Source: SBBG01 sp033717875 (lineage in GTDB: Bacteria > Pseudomonadota > Gammaproteobacteria > Ga0077554 > Ga007554). From it: a stretch of 51,884 nucleotides of DNA. The notes under the pieces are model-generated. The model saw only the letters and a program-made list of their open reading frames with translations, was not told the origin of the DNA and did no database searches. Position 1 is the first letter of the stretch; each line of letters opens with the position of its first letter. A program made the translations under genes and the position numbers. Location: positions 1 through 51,884 of the forward strand of contig JADDKJ010000025.1 in assembly GCA_033717875.1 (NCBI GenBank), given 5' to 3'. This document shows, piece by piece, positions 8,125 to 17,082 of this stretch.

Positions 8125-8778
8125 TTACGGCAACTGCGATGACAAATACTCCGCCACCGCCTCGATATCTTCCGCGCTCATCTTCTTGGCGATATCGCTC
8201 ATCATCAGCGCAGGATCGTTGACGCGCCCCCCGGCCTGGAAGTCCTTCAGGTTTTTGATGAGATAATCACGGTGCTGACCACCAATGACGGGGAAAGTGG
8301 GGACGTTGGGACCCTTGCCCTTGCCGCGCTCGCCATGGCAGTTCACGCAGGCATAGAGATCTTTTTCAGGCTTGCCCTTCAGAAAAATCTCCTCACCCCT
8401 GCTGGCCTTCTTCGAGTCTACCTTCGTCAGCGCTTCCTTCACCATTTTCTGCTGCGAGAAGTAGCTGGCGATGTCCTTGAGATCCTGCATGTCGGTCACG
8501 CCCGCCGCTATGCCCGCCATGGTCTCATTGTTGGCGCGGAGAGTGCTTTGAAAATCCTTGACTTGCTTGACGATATAACCCGCATATTGACCGGCCAGAC
8601 GGGGAAAATCCGAACTCTCGCTATTACCCATGCCGCCGTGGCAGCCTTCGCACAGCGCCGCTTTGTCTTTGCCCGCCACAGGATCGCCAATGGGCGCGCC
8701 CGCGGCCAGTGCTCCCTGAGCAAAAATTGTCAAAGAAAAAAATACAGCCAACCCACCCACTTTGTTGATTATTGCCAT
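8125..8778 (-). CDS. dihaem cytochrome c4
   Basis: 217 aa periplasmic electron carrier with a signal peptide (VFFSLTIFAQGALA) and two class I cytochrome c domains. Haem-binding motifs are CEGCH (residues 43-47) and CVNCH (143-147); the methionine ligands are likely in the ETMAGIA and ALMMSDIA regions. The two-domain, roughly 200 aa layout is that of cytochrome c4, which donates electrons to terminal oxidases. AAGGG precedes the ATG. It stands alone, convergent with msrQ. Confidence 0.92.
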   Translation of the reverse strand: MAIINKVGGLAVFFSLTIFAQGALAAGAPIGDPVAGKDKAALCEGCHGGMGNSESSDFPRLAGQYAGYIVKQVKDFQSTLRANNETMAGIAAGVTDMQDLKDIASYFSQQKMVKEALTKVDSKKASRGEEIFLKGKPEKDLYACVNCHGERGKGKGPNVPTFPVIGGQHRDYLIKNLKDFQAGGRVNDPALMMSDIAKKMSAEDIEAVAEYLSSQLP

Positions 8779-8933
8779 AGCGTTAACCCTTATGTTTATG
8801 ACCCCTCACCATTCAAGCAACTTATACCCTTCGATCAGGCATAGGAGTTGATTGTTCCTTATATCAAGCCGTCCTTCCCGCGTCAATCCACACCACGGCG
8901 CAATGCTATATTCCCCCTACGCGACAAAAGGGC

Positions 8934-9356
8934 TTACTGCGGCCATTCCAGGTGATAGTTGAAATTGACGGTTTGCGTCTTCCCGCCGCAATCGAGCGTG
9001 ACTTCGAGCACCCAATCGCCCCCCATCGAGAACTCGCCGCTACGCGCCTGATAGGCGCCCGTCGCGCCCTTTTGCGTCATATCGAAATAGGTTTTGTCGC
9101 TGCTCATTTCCATGCCCGGCATGTACTGGCGAAGCTTGACGCGGCAGTCACCCGCCGGCTGATCGCCCTGGCGCACCGTTGCCGTCACCTCGGCGCTGCC
9201 GCCCACCTCCGGCGGCCGGGGATCGGTGTCCAACGACAGAAAGAAGCTGCCCGCCTGTTGCGGCTTGGAGGATGCGCCGGACTGCTCTTGCCCCGTACAA
9301 CCGGCCACGACCACCAGAAACACACCGGGTAACGCCAGCCGCCTGATATTCACCAC
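8934..9356 (-). CDS. FixH/YtkA-like lipoprotein
   Basis: 140 aa lipoprotein. A GTG start at 9356 is chosen because AAAGGAG lies 6 bases upstream; the longer open frame upstream is a shadow of the divergent dehydrogenase. The lipobox VVVAGC places the acylated cysteine at residue 20. The mature part is beta-rich (GGSAEVTATVRQGDQPAGDCRV, MPGMEMSSDKT, GEFSMGGDWVLEVTL) and resembles YtkA-like/FixH domains, often linked to copper or cytochrome oxidase biogenesis. The MPGMEM stretch is typical of methionine-rich copper sites. Function is inferred only. Confidence 0.75.
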   Translation of the reverse strand: MVNIRRLALPGVFLVVVAGCTGQEQSGASSKPQQAGSFFLSLDTDPRPPEVGGSAEVTATVRQGDQPAGDCRVKLRQYMPGMEMSSDKTYFDMTQKGATGAYQARSGEFSMGGDWVLEVTLDCGGKTQTVNFNYHLEWPQ

Positions 9357-9437
9357 CGGATACTCCTTTGAGTACAATGATCGCCACAAACGATAGCATC
9401 CCCGGAAAAAATTGTGAATCGAGAACCAGGCCCCCAC

Positions 9438-10310
9438 ATGAGAACCGGCATGATTGGACTGGGCGCGATGGGCATGCCTATTGCCGCCAATCTGCGCAAG
9501 GCGGGATATCTCGCGGCAGCGTGGAACCGCACGCGCGCCAAGGCCGAAGCCCTCGCCGGGCAAACGGGCGCCGCCATCGCCCCCACCCCGGCCGAACTGG
9601 CGGCGCAATGCAAGCTTATCCTAATCAGCGTGTCCGCCGACCAGGACCTGCGGGAGGTGATAGACGCGCTGCTGCCCGGCCTCTCGCCCAATAGCGTGGT
9701 AGTTGACACCTCCACCGTGAGCGCGCAAACCGCACGACAGGTGGCGCAGCAACTTGCGCGGAAAGAGGCGCACTTTCTCGATGCGCCGGTGACTGGAGGA
9801 GTCGAGGGGGCCAAGAACGCCAGGCTATCGATGATGGTGGGCGGCGATGCCGCGGTACTGGAGCGGGTGCGCCCGGCGCTGGAGGCCATCGCTCAACGCA
9901 TCGTCCACATGGGACCGGCGGGCAGCGGCCAGATGGCCAAAGCGGTCAATCAGATCATGGCTGCCGGCATCAACCAAGCGGTCACCGAGGCGCTTGCGTT
10001 TGCCAAAGCGGCGGGACTCTCTTTGGACAAGGTAATCGAAGCCGTGAGCGGCGGCGCGGCGGGCAACTGGTTTCTCAGCCATCGCGGGCCGGCCATGGTG
10101 CGCGACAATTTCACCCCCGGCTTCAGGCTGGCGCTTCATCACAAGGATCTGTCCATCTGCAAACAAATGGCGAGCGATTTGGGCGCCCAACTGCCGCTTG
10201 TCGAAATGACCCTGATCCATTATCGACACCTGATGGAGGCGGGCTACGGCGACGAGGACATCTCCGCCCTGTTCCGCCTCAAACAGCAACTCTTCGGGGA
10301 AAAACCATGA
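9438..10310 (+). CDS. beta-hydroxyacid dehydrogenase (3-hydroxyisobutyrate dehydrogenase family)
   Basis: NAD(P)-dependent 2-hydroxy-3-oxopropionate/3-hydroxyisobutyrate dehydrogenase-type enzyme, 290 aa from ATG 9438 (a GTG at 9414 is also open). The Rossmann motif is GLGAMGMPIAANL; the substrate loop DAPVTGGVEGAKNARLSMM and the catalytic-lysine helix GSGQMAKAVNQIM are both present. Substrate cannot be told from sequence. Its stop overlaps the next ATG by 4 bases, so the small cupin downstream is translated with it. Confidence 0.88.
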   Translation: MRTGMIGLGAMGMPIAANLRKAGYLAAAWNRTRAKAEALAGQTGAAIAPTPAELAAQCKLILISVSADQDLREVIDALLPGLSPNSVVVDTSTVSAQTARQVAQQLARKEAHFLDAPVTGGVEGAKNARLSMMVGGDAAVLERVRPALEAIAQRIVHMGPAGSGQMAKAVNQIMAAGINQAVTEALAFAKAAGLSLDKVIEAVSGGAAGNWFLSHRGPAMVRDNFTPGFRLALHHKDLSICKQMASDLGAQLPLVEMTLIHYRHLMEAGYGDEDISALFRLKQQLFGEKP

Positions 10311-10579
10311 AAATCCAGATCGAACGCAATCCGTCCCAGGCGCGGCTGGAGGAGCTGGAAGTGCGGCACTGGCCGATCTGGACCAAAGAGGTGTCTACGT
10401 TTCCCTGGACGTATGACTGCGAAGAGACCTGCTATTTTCTGCAGGGCGAGGTTGTCGTCACCCCCGCCGGCGATGAGCCGGTCGCCATGGGTGAAGGCGA
10501 TCTGGTCACCTTCCCCGCCGGCATGTCATGCGTCTGGGACATCCGCCGCGCGGTGAAGAAGCATTATTCGTTCGATTGA
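10307..10579 (+). CDS. small single-domain cupin (DUF861/EutQ-like)
   Basis: 90 aa cupin of the (S)-ureidoglycine aminohydrolase/EutQ-like group. The barrel is seen in ETCYFLQGEVVVTP (motif 1) and GDLVTFPAGMSCVWD (motif 2). The usual metal-binding histidines of motif 1 are largely missing (EETCYFLQGE), as in many DUF861 members. It overlaps the dehydrogenase stop (ATGA), so the pair is an operon. Convergent with ppnP. Confidence 0.82.
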   Translation: MKIQIERNPSQARLEELEVRHWPIWTKEVSTFPWTYDCEETCYFLQGEVVVTPAGDEPVAMGEGDLVTFPAGMSCVWDIRRAVKKHYSFD

Positions 10580-10594
10580 GAAAGGCGGGGCGAT

Positions 10595-10912
10595 CTACTG
10601 CTCCGCCCCGAAATGACAAACATAATCCAGCAGCTCATCCACCTCGATCTCGAAATGCGAGTTGCCCGGCACCTCGAAGCTTTGCCCGGCTTCATAATCC
10701 GTCCAGGCCTGGTCGTCGGCCAGTTTGACCCGGCAGCGGCCCTGAGTGACTTCCATCACCTCCGGCGCCTGGGTGCTGAAACGGTAAGTGCCGGGCAGCA
10801 TCACGCCCAAGGTCTTCATCTCGCCTTCCGGGGTGATGATGGACCGGCTGGTGACCTTGCCACCGTGGTAGATATTGGCTTTCTTTTTGACTTCGACGTT
10901 TTTGAAACTCAT
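10595..10912 (-). CDS. ppnP: pyrimidine/purine nucleoside phosphorylase PpnP
   Basis: 105 aa cupin-fold phosphorylase that splits nucleosides into base and ribose-1-phosphate. The family signature is clear: GKVTSRSIITPEGEMKTLGV, GTYRFSTQAPEVMEVTQG, and YEAGQSFEVPGNSHFEIEV, matching E. coli YaiE/PpnP along its length. The ATG overlaps the argG stop (ATGA), so it is translationally coupled behind argG. Confidence 0.92.
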   Translation of the reverse strand: MSFKNVEVKKKANIYHGGKVTSRSIITPEGEMKTLGVMLPGTYRFSTQAPEVMEVTQGRCRVKLADDQAWTDYEAGQSFEVPGNSHFEIEVDELLDYVCHFGAEQ

Positions 10913-12129
10913 GACTTTCCTTTCCTCAATCGCGCCGCGATCCGCATGCGCAACGCATTCAGCTTGATAAACCCGGCGGCATCGGCCTGGTTGTAGGCCC
11001 CCGCGTCTTCCTCGAAAGTGGCGATGGTGGGATCGAACAGCGAATCCGTGTCCGACTTGCGCCCCACGACGCTGACGCTGCCCTTATAGAGCTTGACCCG
11101 CACCACACCGTTGACGCTGGCCTGCGAGGCGTCGACCATTTGCTGCAACATCCTGCGTTCCGGGCTCCACCAGTAGCCTGTGTAAATCAGGCTGGCGTAA
11201 CGGGGCATCAGCTCGTCCTTGAGGTGCGCCACCTCGCGATCGAGCGTGATGGACTCGATGGCGCGGTGGGCCTTGAGCATGATGGTGCCGCCGGGGGTTT
11301 CGTAACAGCCGCGCGACTTCATGCCGACGTAGCGGTTTTCGACGATATCGAGCCGGCCTATGCCGTTTTCGTTGCCCAGGCGATTCAGCGTGGCCAGCAC
11401 CGTGGCCGGACTCATGGCCTCACCGTTAATGGCGGCGATGTCGCCCTTGGCATAGCTTAGCTCCACATAAGTAGGCTTGTCCGGCGCCTTTTCAGGGGCC
11501 ACCGACCAGCGCCACATGTCCTCTTCCGCCTCTGCCCAAGGATCTTCCAGGATGCCACCCTCGTAGGAAATATGCAGCAGGTTGGCGTCCATCGAATAGG
11601 GTGATTTCTTGCCGCGTTTCATTTCCACCGGAATGCCGTGCTTTTCCGCGTAGGCGAGCAGCTTTTCGCGCGAGGTGAGATCCCACTCGCGCCACGGAGC
11701 AATGACGCGCACCTCGGGCTTGAGCGCGTAGTAACCAAGCTCAAAGCGCACCTGGTCGTTGCCTTTGCCGGTGGCGCCGTGGGAGACGGCATCGGCGCCG
11801 GTCTCGTTGGCAATCTCGATCTGGCGCTTGGCGATCAGCGGCCGGGCGATGGAGGTGCCGAGCAGGTATTCCCCTTCATAGATGGCGTTGGCGCGGAACA
11901 TCGGAAAGACGAAATCGCGCGCGAACTCCTCGCGCAGATCGTCGATATAGATCTCCTGCACACCCAGCGCCTGGGCCTTGGCGCGCGCCGGTTCCAGCTC
12001 TTCGCCCTGGCCGATATCGGCGGTGAACGTCACCACCTCGCAGCCGTAGGTATCCTGCAACCATTTGAGAATGACGGAGGTATCCAGCCCGCCGGAATAG
12101 GCGAGCACCACTTTTTTGACATCGGACAT
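10909..12129 (-). CDS. argG: argininosuccinate synthase
   Basis: Joins citrulline and aspartate with ATP in arginine biosynthesis; 406 aa, the length of type 1 enzymes. The PP-loop is AYSGGLDTS near the N-terminus, followed by ANETGADAVSHGATGKGNDQ with the conserved citrulline/aspartate-binding residues and YETPGGTIM. The ATG at 12129 is preceded by a G-rich box (GGGG) about 12 bases upstream; the longer frame to 12381 is not supported. It leads a two-gene operon with ppnP. Confidence 0.97.
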   Translation of the reverse strand: MSDVKKVVLAYSGGLDTSVILKWLQDTYGCEVVTFTADIGQGEELEPARAKAQALGVQEIYIDDLREEFARDFVFPMFRANAIYEGEYLLGTSIARPLIAKRQIEIANETGADAVSHGATGKGNDQVRFELGYYALKPEVRVIAPWREWDLTSREKLLAYAEKHGIPVEMKRGKKSPYSMDANLLHISYEGGILEDPWAEAEEDMWRWSVAPEKAPDKPTYVELSYAKGDIAAINGEAMSPATVLATLNRLGNENGIGRLDIVENRYVGMKSRGCYETPGGTIMLKAHRAIESITLDREVAHLKDELMPRYASLIYTGYWWSPERRMLQQMVDASQASVNGVVRVKLYKGSVSVVGRKSDTDSLFDPTIATFEEDAGAYNQADAAGFIKLNALRMRIAARLRKGKS

Positions 12130-12651
12130 GTAACAAACCCCGGTTTTTATTCGGCAAGACGGAACGATTGTGTCGCCATTTTTTGCGAAACCTGACGGGA
12201 CATCCAAGTCTCCCTCAGGAGCAAAAAATTGGCGACAAGTATGCCTCCGGCGGCCCGCGTTCATCCTGCGTCCGCAACGGCGCGCTACTATGCAGCGCAC
12301 CCTTGCTCCCACAATGACTTGACGCCGTGTCGGGTGCCTCCTATTTTGTCTCTGCCTGCGCTTACGCGCAGACTCCGACAAAACATCCAGCCCTACGGCT
12401 ACGCGGGGGCACGTCAGCCATCGCTCGCTTACGCATCGCTTCCATGGCTTCCGGCAGGGAAAAGTATACCCGAAATCCGCTTCACGGCGGCATAGTCACA
12501 ACTTTTCCTCTGATCGCACGCAAGAAAATTTCCTTTCTGGCCCATTGCAATCCTCCCGCAACCCCCGCATGAAATAGGTATCCCAAAAACGGACAACAGG
12601 GAACGATCTTCGGGATCAGCGTCGCACATTTGGACATCAAGGAGGCACATC
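12130..12651. other. 522 bp intergenic region with two palindromes
   Basis: Divergent region between argG and the THUMP-like gene. No gene is credible here. It contains the long inverted repeat at 12171-12237 and a weaker one at 12344-12383 (TTTTGTC...GACAAAA with TGCGC/GCGCA inside). AAGGAGG before 12652 is the ribosome binding site of the next gene. No clear ARG box or sigma-70 promoter was recognised. Confidence 0.5.
12171..12237. repeat. imperfect inverted repeat upstream of argG
   Basis: TGTCGCCATTTTTTGC and GCAAAAAATTGGCGACA pair over 16 bp with one bulge around a 34-base loop that itself has short complementary parts (CCTGA/TCAGG). Could be a small dispersed palindromic element or a structured argG leader, since it lies about 40 bases upstream of the argG start. 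Confidence 0.6.
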
Positions 12652-13188
12652 ATGAAAGACTGGAACATCATTGCCATCGCACTGCCCGAGCGCGAACATT
12701 TTCTCCTGGAAAAGCTCAAGCCTTTCGGACAATTCCAGCTCACAGCGTTCAGGGGTGTACTCACCGGGAAGGCCGATGACGTCGCCTGGTTTCTCAATGA
12801 TCTGCGCAAAGCCATGGACGAAGATGCCGAATGGACGGAAAGCCTGTCCCGCCTGCTGCCGATGGACCAACGCTTCCAGTTCACCCTCGACACCCTGGAA
12901 GATCAACTGGCGAAGGCCGCGACCCCGCTCGTCGGCCGCATGTCCGATGGCACATTCTATGTTCGCCTGGAATGGCGCGGACCCCACTTGCGGATTACCG
13001 GCCCCGACCAAGAACGAGCGCTGGGCGACCACCTCACTGCCGAAGCACACCGGCAGGGCAAGACATTGCATGTTTCTTTCGACAACCCGGACTACATCGT
13101 GGCCGCCGAGACCGTGGATGACAGTGGCGGCGTGACTCTGCTGTCGCAGGACCTGCGGACGCGTTATTCCTTTGTCAGGGTCAGATAG
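12652..13188 (+). CDS. stand-alone THUMP-like protein
   Basis: 178 aa protein whose second half resembles the THUMP RNA-binding domain (FYVRLEWRG, TLHVSFDNPDYIVAAETV, GGVTLLSQDLRTRYSFVRV). No methyltransferase, deaminase or sulfurtransferase domain is attached, unlike most THUMP proteins. It has a strong ribosome binding site AAGGAGG 8 bases before the ATG. A Lon-like protease follows 112 bases downstream on the same strand but has its own promoter. Likely an RNA-binding protein; partner unknown. Confidence 0.65.
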   Translation: MKDWNIIAIALPEREHFLLEKLKPFGQFQLTAFRGVLTGKADDVAWFLNDLRKAMDEDAEWTESLSRLLPMDQRFQFTLDTLEDQLAKAATPLVGRMSDGTFYVRLEWRGPHLRITGPDQERALGDHLTAEAHRQGKTLHVSFDNPDYIVAAETVDDSGGVTLLSQDLRTRYSFVRVR

Positions 13189-13287
13189 GCAAAAACTCCA
13201 ACCACCAAGAAGAGGCAAGGGTGGCTGAATGCCCCGTGCATAAAGGCCGTTCACCCTCCGTTCGCGCGTATGAAACAAGGAACGGTG

Positions 13288-13293
13288 TATAAT
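13288..13293 (+). promoter_or_regulatory. -10 element (TATAAT) directly before the Lon-like gene
   Basis: A perfect TATAAT, preceded by TG, ends 7 bases before the ATG at 13301. Transcription starting about 7 bases downstream would begin at or next to the A of the ATG, giving a leaderless mRNA. No good -35 box was found at the right distance. Confidence 0.6.
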
Positions 13294-13300
13294 ACCTGGC

Positions 13301-15844
13301 ATGCCAGAATCCCCACAACAAACAGAAACCATGCCACCCATCCCAGCCCCCTCCCCCGAACAATGGCGCCTCTCCGCCGGCGAAGTCCGCGCCCGTTTCG
13401 ATCCCGTTCAACTCCCCTTCGAAACCACGGCGGAACTGCCCTACGAAGAGAGCGTCATCGGCCAGGAGCGCGCGGTGCGCGCCATGGATTTCGGCCTGCA
13501 CATCCAGGATCACGGCTACAATATTTTTGTCTGCGGCATTCCCGGCACGGGCAAGAGCACCATCATCAAGTCCATGATCCGGCAGGTCGCGGAGACGCGC
13601 CCCACCCCCGGCGATTGGTGCTACGTCCACAACTTCCGCGACCCGGACCATCCGCGGGCCTTGAGCCTGCCTCCCGGCAAAGGACGGGAATTTCAGCGCG
13701 ACATGGAGCACCTCATCACCTCCTTGAAAGAGGAATTCCCCAGGGTCTTCCAGAGTAAGGATTACGAGGAACAACGCGAGCATATCGAAGAGGAATTCTC
13801 CAAGGCGAGGGACGCGCTCAGCGAAAAACTCGACGCACAGGCCAAGGAGCACGGCTTTCTCGTCAAGGGTACCCGCGTGGGCATCATTCTCGTCCCGCTG
13901 CACAAAGGCGAGCCGCTCAATCCCGAGCAATTCGAGGCTCTGCCCGAAAACGTGCGGGAAGAAATCCAGCAGAAGGAAAAGGCGGTGCGCGAAGAGGTCG
14001 CCAATTTCCTGGATCGCGTTCGCGCCTTGCGGGAGGAGATGGCTGAAAAAATCGCGCAACTCAACCTGCAAGTCGCGCTATACACCTCCGAGCACCTGTT
14101 CGACAGCCTGCGGACGAAATACCAGCCCTTCCCCAAAGTGGTGGATTATCTTCAGGCGGTGCAGCAGGACGTGCTGGAAAACGTCCAGGACTTCCTCGCC
14201 GAGCAACATGAGTCCGCCGCGCCGATGCCGGTTCCGGGCCTGGAGCTGGAACCAGCGCGCCGCGCCATGATCCGCTATGCCGTGAATGTCGTCGTCGACA
14301 ACAGCGCGACGCGCGGCGCGCCCTTCGTTGAAGAGACCAATCCCACCTACAACAACCTGATAGGCCGCATCGAGAAAAAGGCGCACCTGGGGTTTTTGTA
14401 CACCGATTTCACCCTCATCAAGGCCGGTTCCATACTCCAGGCCAACGGCGGCTACCTACTCGTCAACGCCCTCGATGTGCTGCAAAGCCCCTTTGCCTGG
14501 AACGCGCTCAAGCGCATCGTCATGAAGCGGGAACTGAAGATCGAGGACATTGCGGAAACTTACGGCTTCGCCGCCGCCTCCGGGATCAAGCCCGAACCCA
14601 TCCCCATCACCCTGCGCGTCATCCTGGTGGGCAGCCCCTATCTGTTTTATTTGCTGCAGGAATACGAGGAAGACTTTCCGAGGATCTTCAAGGTCAAGGC
14701 CGACTTCGACGTGCAGCAGAATCTCCGCGATCAATCTCCTCTCCAGTACAGCTTCTTCATCGCCCGGCTGTGCAAGGACAAAGGACTGCTGCACTTCGAC
14801 CGCGGCGCCGTCGCGGCGGTGCTGGAACAAGCGGCGCGCTGGGTGGATCACCAGAAGAAGCTTTCCCTGCGTTTCGGCGACCTGTCCGACCTGCTCCACG
14901 AATCCAGCTTCTGGGCGGCGCGGGAAGGCAAATCGCTGGTATCGCGGTCTCATGTGCAGCGGGCCATCAAGGAATGGATACACCGCTCCAACCTTCTGGA
15001 AGAGCGCATTCAGGACCTCATCGCCGAGGGAACCCTGATGGTGGATGTGAGCGGCGCGGTGGCCGGCCAGATCAACGGTCTGTCGGTGTATGACCTCGGC
15101 GGCTTCTCCTTCGGCCGTCCCTCGCGCATCACCGCCCGCGTCTTTCTCGGCCAGACCGGAATCGTGAACATTGAGCGCGAAGCCAAACTGAGCGGCAAGA
15201 CCCACAGCAAGGGCGTGCTCATCCTGTCGGGCCTCCTGGGCGGGCGCTATGCGCGCGACATCCCGCTGTCGCTGTCGGCCAGCATCGGCTTCGAGCAGAG
15301 CTACGGCGAAGTGGAGGGAGACAGCGCGTCGGCCGCGGAACTCATCGCCCTGTTGTCCGCCATCGCCGGCATCCCCTTGCGTCAGGACCTCGCCATCACC
15401 GGCTCCATCAACCAGCGCGGCGAATTACAGGCCATCGGCGGCGTCAATGAAAAGATCGAAGGTTTCTTCGCCACCTGCAACGCCCTGGGCATGACCGGCA
15501 CGCAAGGTGTGATCATCCCCCGCCGCAACGCCCAGCATCTGATGCTCAAGGAAGAAGTGGTGGAGGCGATCGACGCCGGACGGTTTCACGTTTACGCCGT
15601 TTACACCGTGGACGAAGCGCTGGAAATACTCACCGGCCTGCCCGCCGGTGAACTCCAGCCTGATGGAACCTACCCTGATGGCACCGTCAACGCGGCAGTG
15701 CTGGGCACGCTGCACGACATGGACGCACGCCTGCGCGCGCTGGAGAGCAAAGGCGCCACCGGCTTTCCCTCTGAATCTCTCGAAGAAGAAGAAGAGGAGG
15801 AGGAAGGCGAAGAAGAAAATGGGGAAGAGGATAAAAGCCACTGA
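13301..15844 (+). CDS. Lon-like AAA+ ATP-dependent protease (LonB/YcbZ type)
   Basis: 847 aa predicted protease of the COG1067 group. Walker A is GIPGTGKST near residue 80; a long charged, coiled-coil-like insertion occupies about 140-270; a second ATPase part follows (IEKKAHLGFLYTDFTLIKAGS through FPRIFKVKADFD). The S16 protease domain is complete: Ser675 in GDSASAAE and Lys718 in GGVNEKIEGF form the catalytic dyad. The C-terminus ends in a poly-glutamate run. Start ATG 13301 has no ribosome binding site but a TATAAT 7 bases upstream; the next ATG at 13331 also lacks one. Probably degrades damaged cytoplasmic proteins. Confidence 0.9.
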   Translation: MPESPQQTETMPPIPAPSPEQWRLSAGEVRARFDPVQLPFETTAELPYEESVIGQERAVRAMDFGLHIQDHGYNIFVCGIPGTGKSTIIKSMIRQVAETRPTPGDWCYVHNFRDPDHPRALSLPPGKGREFQRDMEHLITSLKEEFPRVFQSKDYEEQREHIEEEFSKARDALSEKLDAQAKEHGFLVKGTRVGIILVPLHKGEPLNPEQFEALPENVREEIQQKEKAVREEVANFLDRVRALREEMAEKIAQLNLQVALYTSEHLFDSLRTKYQPFPKVVDYLQAVQQDVLENVQDFLAEQHESAAPMPVPGLELEPARRAMIRYAVNVVVDNSATRGAPFVEETNPTYNNLIGRIEKKAHLGFLYTDFTLIKAGSILQANGGYLLVNALDVLQSPFAWNALKRIVMKRELKIEDIAETYGFAAASGIKPEPIPITLRVILVGSPYLFYLLQEYEEDFPRIFKVKADFDVQQNLRDQSPLQYSFFIARLCKDKGLLHFDRGAVAAVLEQAARWVDHQKKLSLRFGDLSDLLHESSFWAAREGKSLVSRSHVQRAIKEWIHRSNLLEERIQDLIAEGTLMVDVSGAVAGQINGLSVYDLGGFSFGRPSRITARVFLGQTGIVNIEREAKLSGKTHSKGVLILSGLLGGRYARDIPLSLSASIGFEQSYGEVEGDSASAAELIALLSAIAGIPLRQDLAITGSINQRGELQAIGGVNEKIEGFFATCNALGMTGTQGVIIPRRNAQHLMLKEEVVEAIDAGRFHVYAVYTVDEALEILTGLPAGELQPDGTYPDGTVNAAVLGTLHDMDARLRALESKGATGFPSESLEEEEEEEEGEEENGEEDKSH

Positions 15845-15848
15845 GAGC

Positions 15849-15928
15849 CTGCTCAAGAAAAGGGGGAGATTTCACTCCTCCCCTCCTCTTTGAGAAGGGG
15901 TGCCCCGCAGGGGCGGGGTGGTGAGCAG
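15849..15928. repeat. G-rich REP-like palindrome
   Basis: Outer arms CTGCTCA/TGAGCAG (15849-15855, 15922-15928) enclose imperfect CTC-rich and GAG-rich arms and an inner GCCCC-GCA-GGGGC hairpin (15902-15914). It lies just after the Lon-like gene and may act as its terminator or mRNA-stabilising structure. Confidence 0.65.
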
Positions 15929-15971
15929 CCGCCGCATTTCAAAAACACAACACCAGAAAGGATCATCATCA

Positions 15972-16979
15972 ATGAAAAAAAAGGGCATTCTCGTCACCGG
16001 CGGCGCCGGTTACATCGGCAGTCATGTCGCGCGCCAACTGGGCGAACGCGGTGAACGCGTCGTCGTCCTGGACAACCTCTACAGCGGCTTTGCCGACGCC
16101 GTGCTCCACGGCGAATTGATCGTCGGCGACACCGGCGACCGCGCACTGGCCGCCCGCGTACTGCGCGAACACGACATCGACGCCGTACTGCACTTCGCCG
16201 CCCACACCGTCGTCCCCGAATCGGTATCCAACCCGCTGAAATACTACGGCAACAACACGTGCGGCACCCGCAACCTGCTGCAATGCTGCGCGGAAGCCGG
16301 CGTCAAGCACTTCATCTTCTCCTCCACCGCCGCCGTCTACGGCATCCCGGACACTGCATTGGCCAGCGAGGACAGCCCCACCGCCCCCATCAACGCCTAC
16401 GGCACCTCCAAGCTGATGAGCGAATGGATACTGCGCGACCTGAGCGCCGCCACCGACCTGCGCCACGTCGTCCTACGCTACTTCAACGTCGCCGGCTCCG
16501 ACCCGCAAGGCCGCATCGGCCAGTCCACCCGTGACGCCACCCTGCTCATCAAAGTCGCCTGCGAAGCCGCAGTGGGCAAGCGGGCATCCGTCTCCATCTT
16601 CGGCGCCGACTACCCCACCTCCGACGGCACCGGCGTGCGCGACTACATCCACGTCGAAGACCTAGCCGACGCCCACCTCAAGGCCCTCGACTACCTGCGC
16701 AACGGCGGCGCCTCCACCACCCTCAACTGTGGCTACGGCCACGGCTACAGCGTACGCGAAGTGCTCGACACCGTGCAGCGCGTCAACGGCGCCCCCCTCA
16801 CCATCCACGAACAACCCCGCCGCGCCGGCGACCCGCCGATGCTCGTCGCCAAAGCCGACCGCATCCGCGCAACACTCGGCTGGCAGCCGCGTTATGACGA
16901 CCTGGAATTCATCGTCAAGACATCGCTGGAGTGGGAAAAGAAACTGCGCCAGCGCGCGCCTTCGACCCTCACCTCTTGA
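15972..16979 (+). CDS. galE: UDP-glucose 4-epimerase
   Basis: 335 aa extended SDR that interconverts UDP-glucose and UDP-galactose. The NAD motif is TGGAGYIGSHVA; the catalytic Ser lies in FSSTAAVYG and the Tyr/Lys pair in YGTSK; RYFNVAGSDPQGRIGQ and DGTGVRDYIHVEDLA are GalE hallmarks. I start at ATG 15972 because AAAGGA lies 10 bases upstream; the frame upstream is inside a repeat. It probably supplies precursor for surface polysaccharide but stands away from the ugd cluster. Confidence 0.95.
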   Translation: MKKKGILVTGGAGYIGSHVARQLGERGERVVVLDNLYSGFADAVLHGELIVGDTGDRALAARVLREHDIDAVLHFAAHTVVPESVSNPLKYYGNNTCGTRNLLQCCAEAGVKHFIFSSTAAVYGIPDTALASEDSPTAPINAYGTSKLMSEWILRDLSAATDLRHVVLRYFNVAGSDPQGRIGQSTRDATLLIKVACEAAVGKRASVSIFGADYPTSDGTGVRDYIHVEDLADAHLKALDYLRNGGASTTLNCGYGHGYSVREVLDTVQRVNGAPLTIHEQPRRAGDPPMLVAKADRIRATLGWQPRYDDLEFIVKTSLEWEKKLRQRAPSTLTS

Positions 16980-17037
16980 TAGACAAGGCATCCGTTGTGC
17001 ACACTGGCAGACATAATGAGCAATCGAGGAAATCTTG

Positions 17038-17082
17038 ATGACTACCGCAGGAATAAAGGAAGCGCGGCAACACCTCACCGAA
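17038..17082 (+). pseudogene. 5' fragment of a Phd-type antitoxin gene
   Basis: After a good ribosome binding site (GAGGAA, 7 bases upstream) an ATG opens the peptide MTTAGIKEARQHLTE, which closely resembles the N-terminus of Phd/YefM antitoxins (the DNA-binding strand-helix). After 15 codons the sequence passes directly into the MITE-like half-copy, and the rest of the antitoxin is gone. With the VapC fragment downstream it marks a wrecked toxin-antitoxin locus. Confidence 0.6.
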
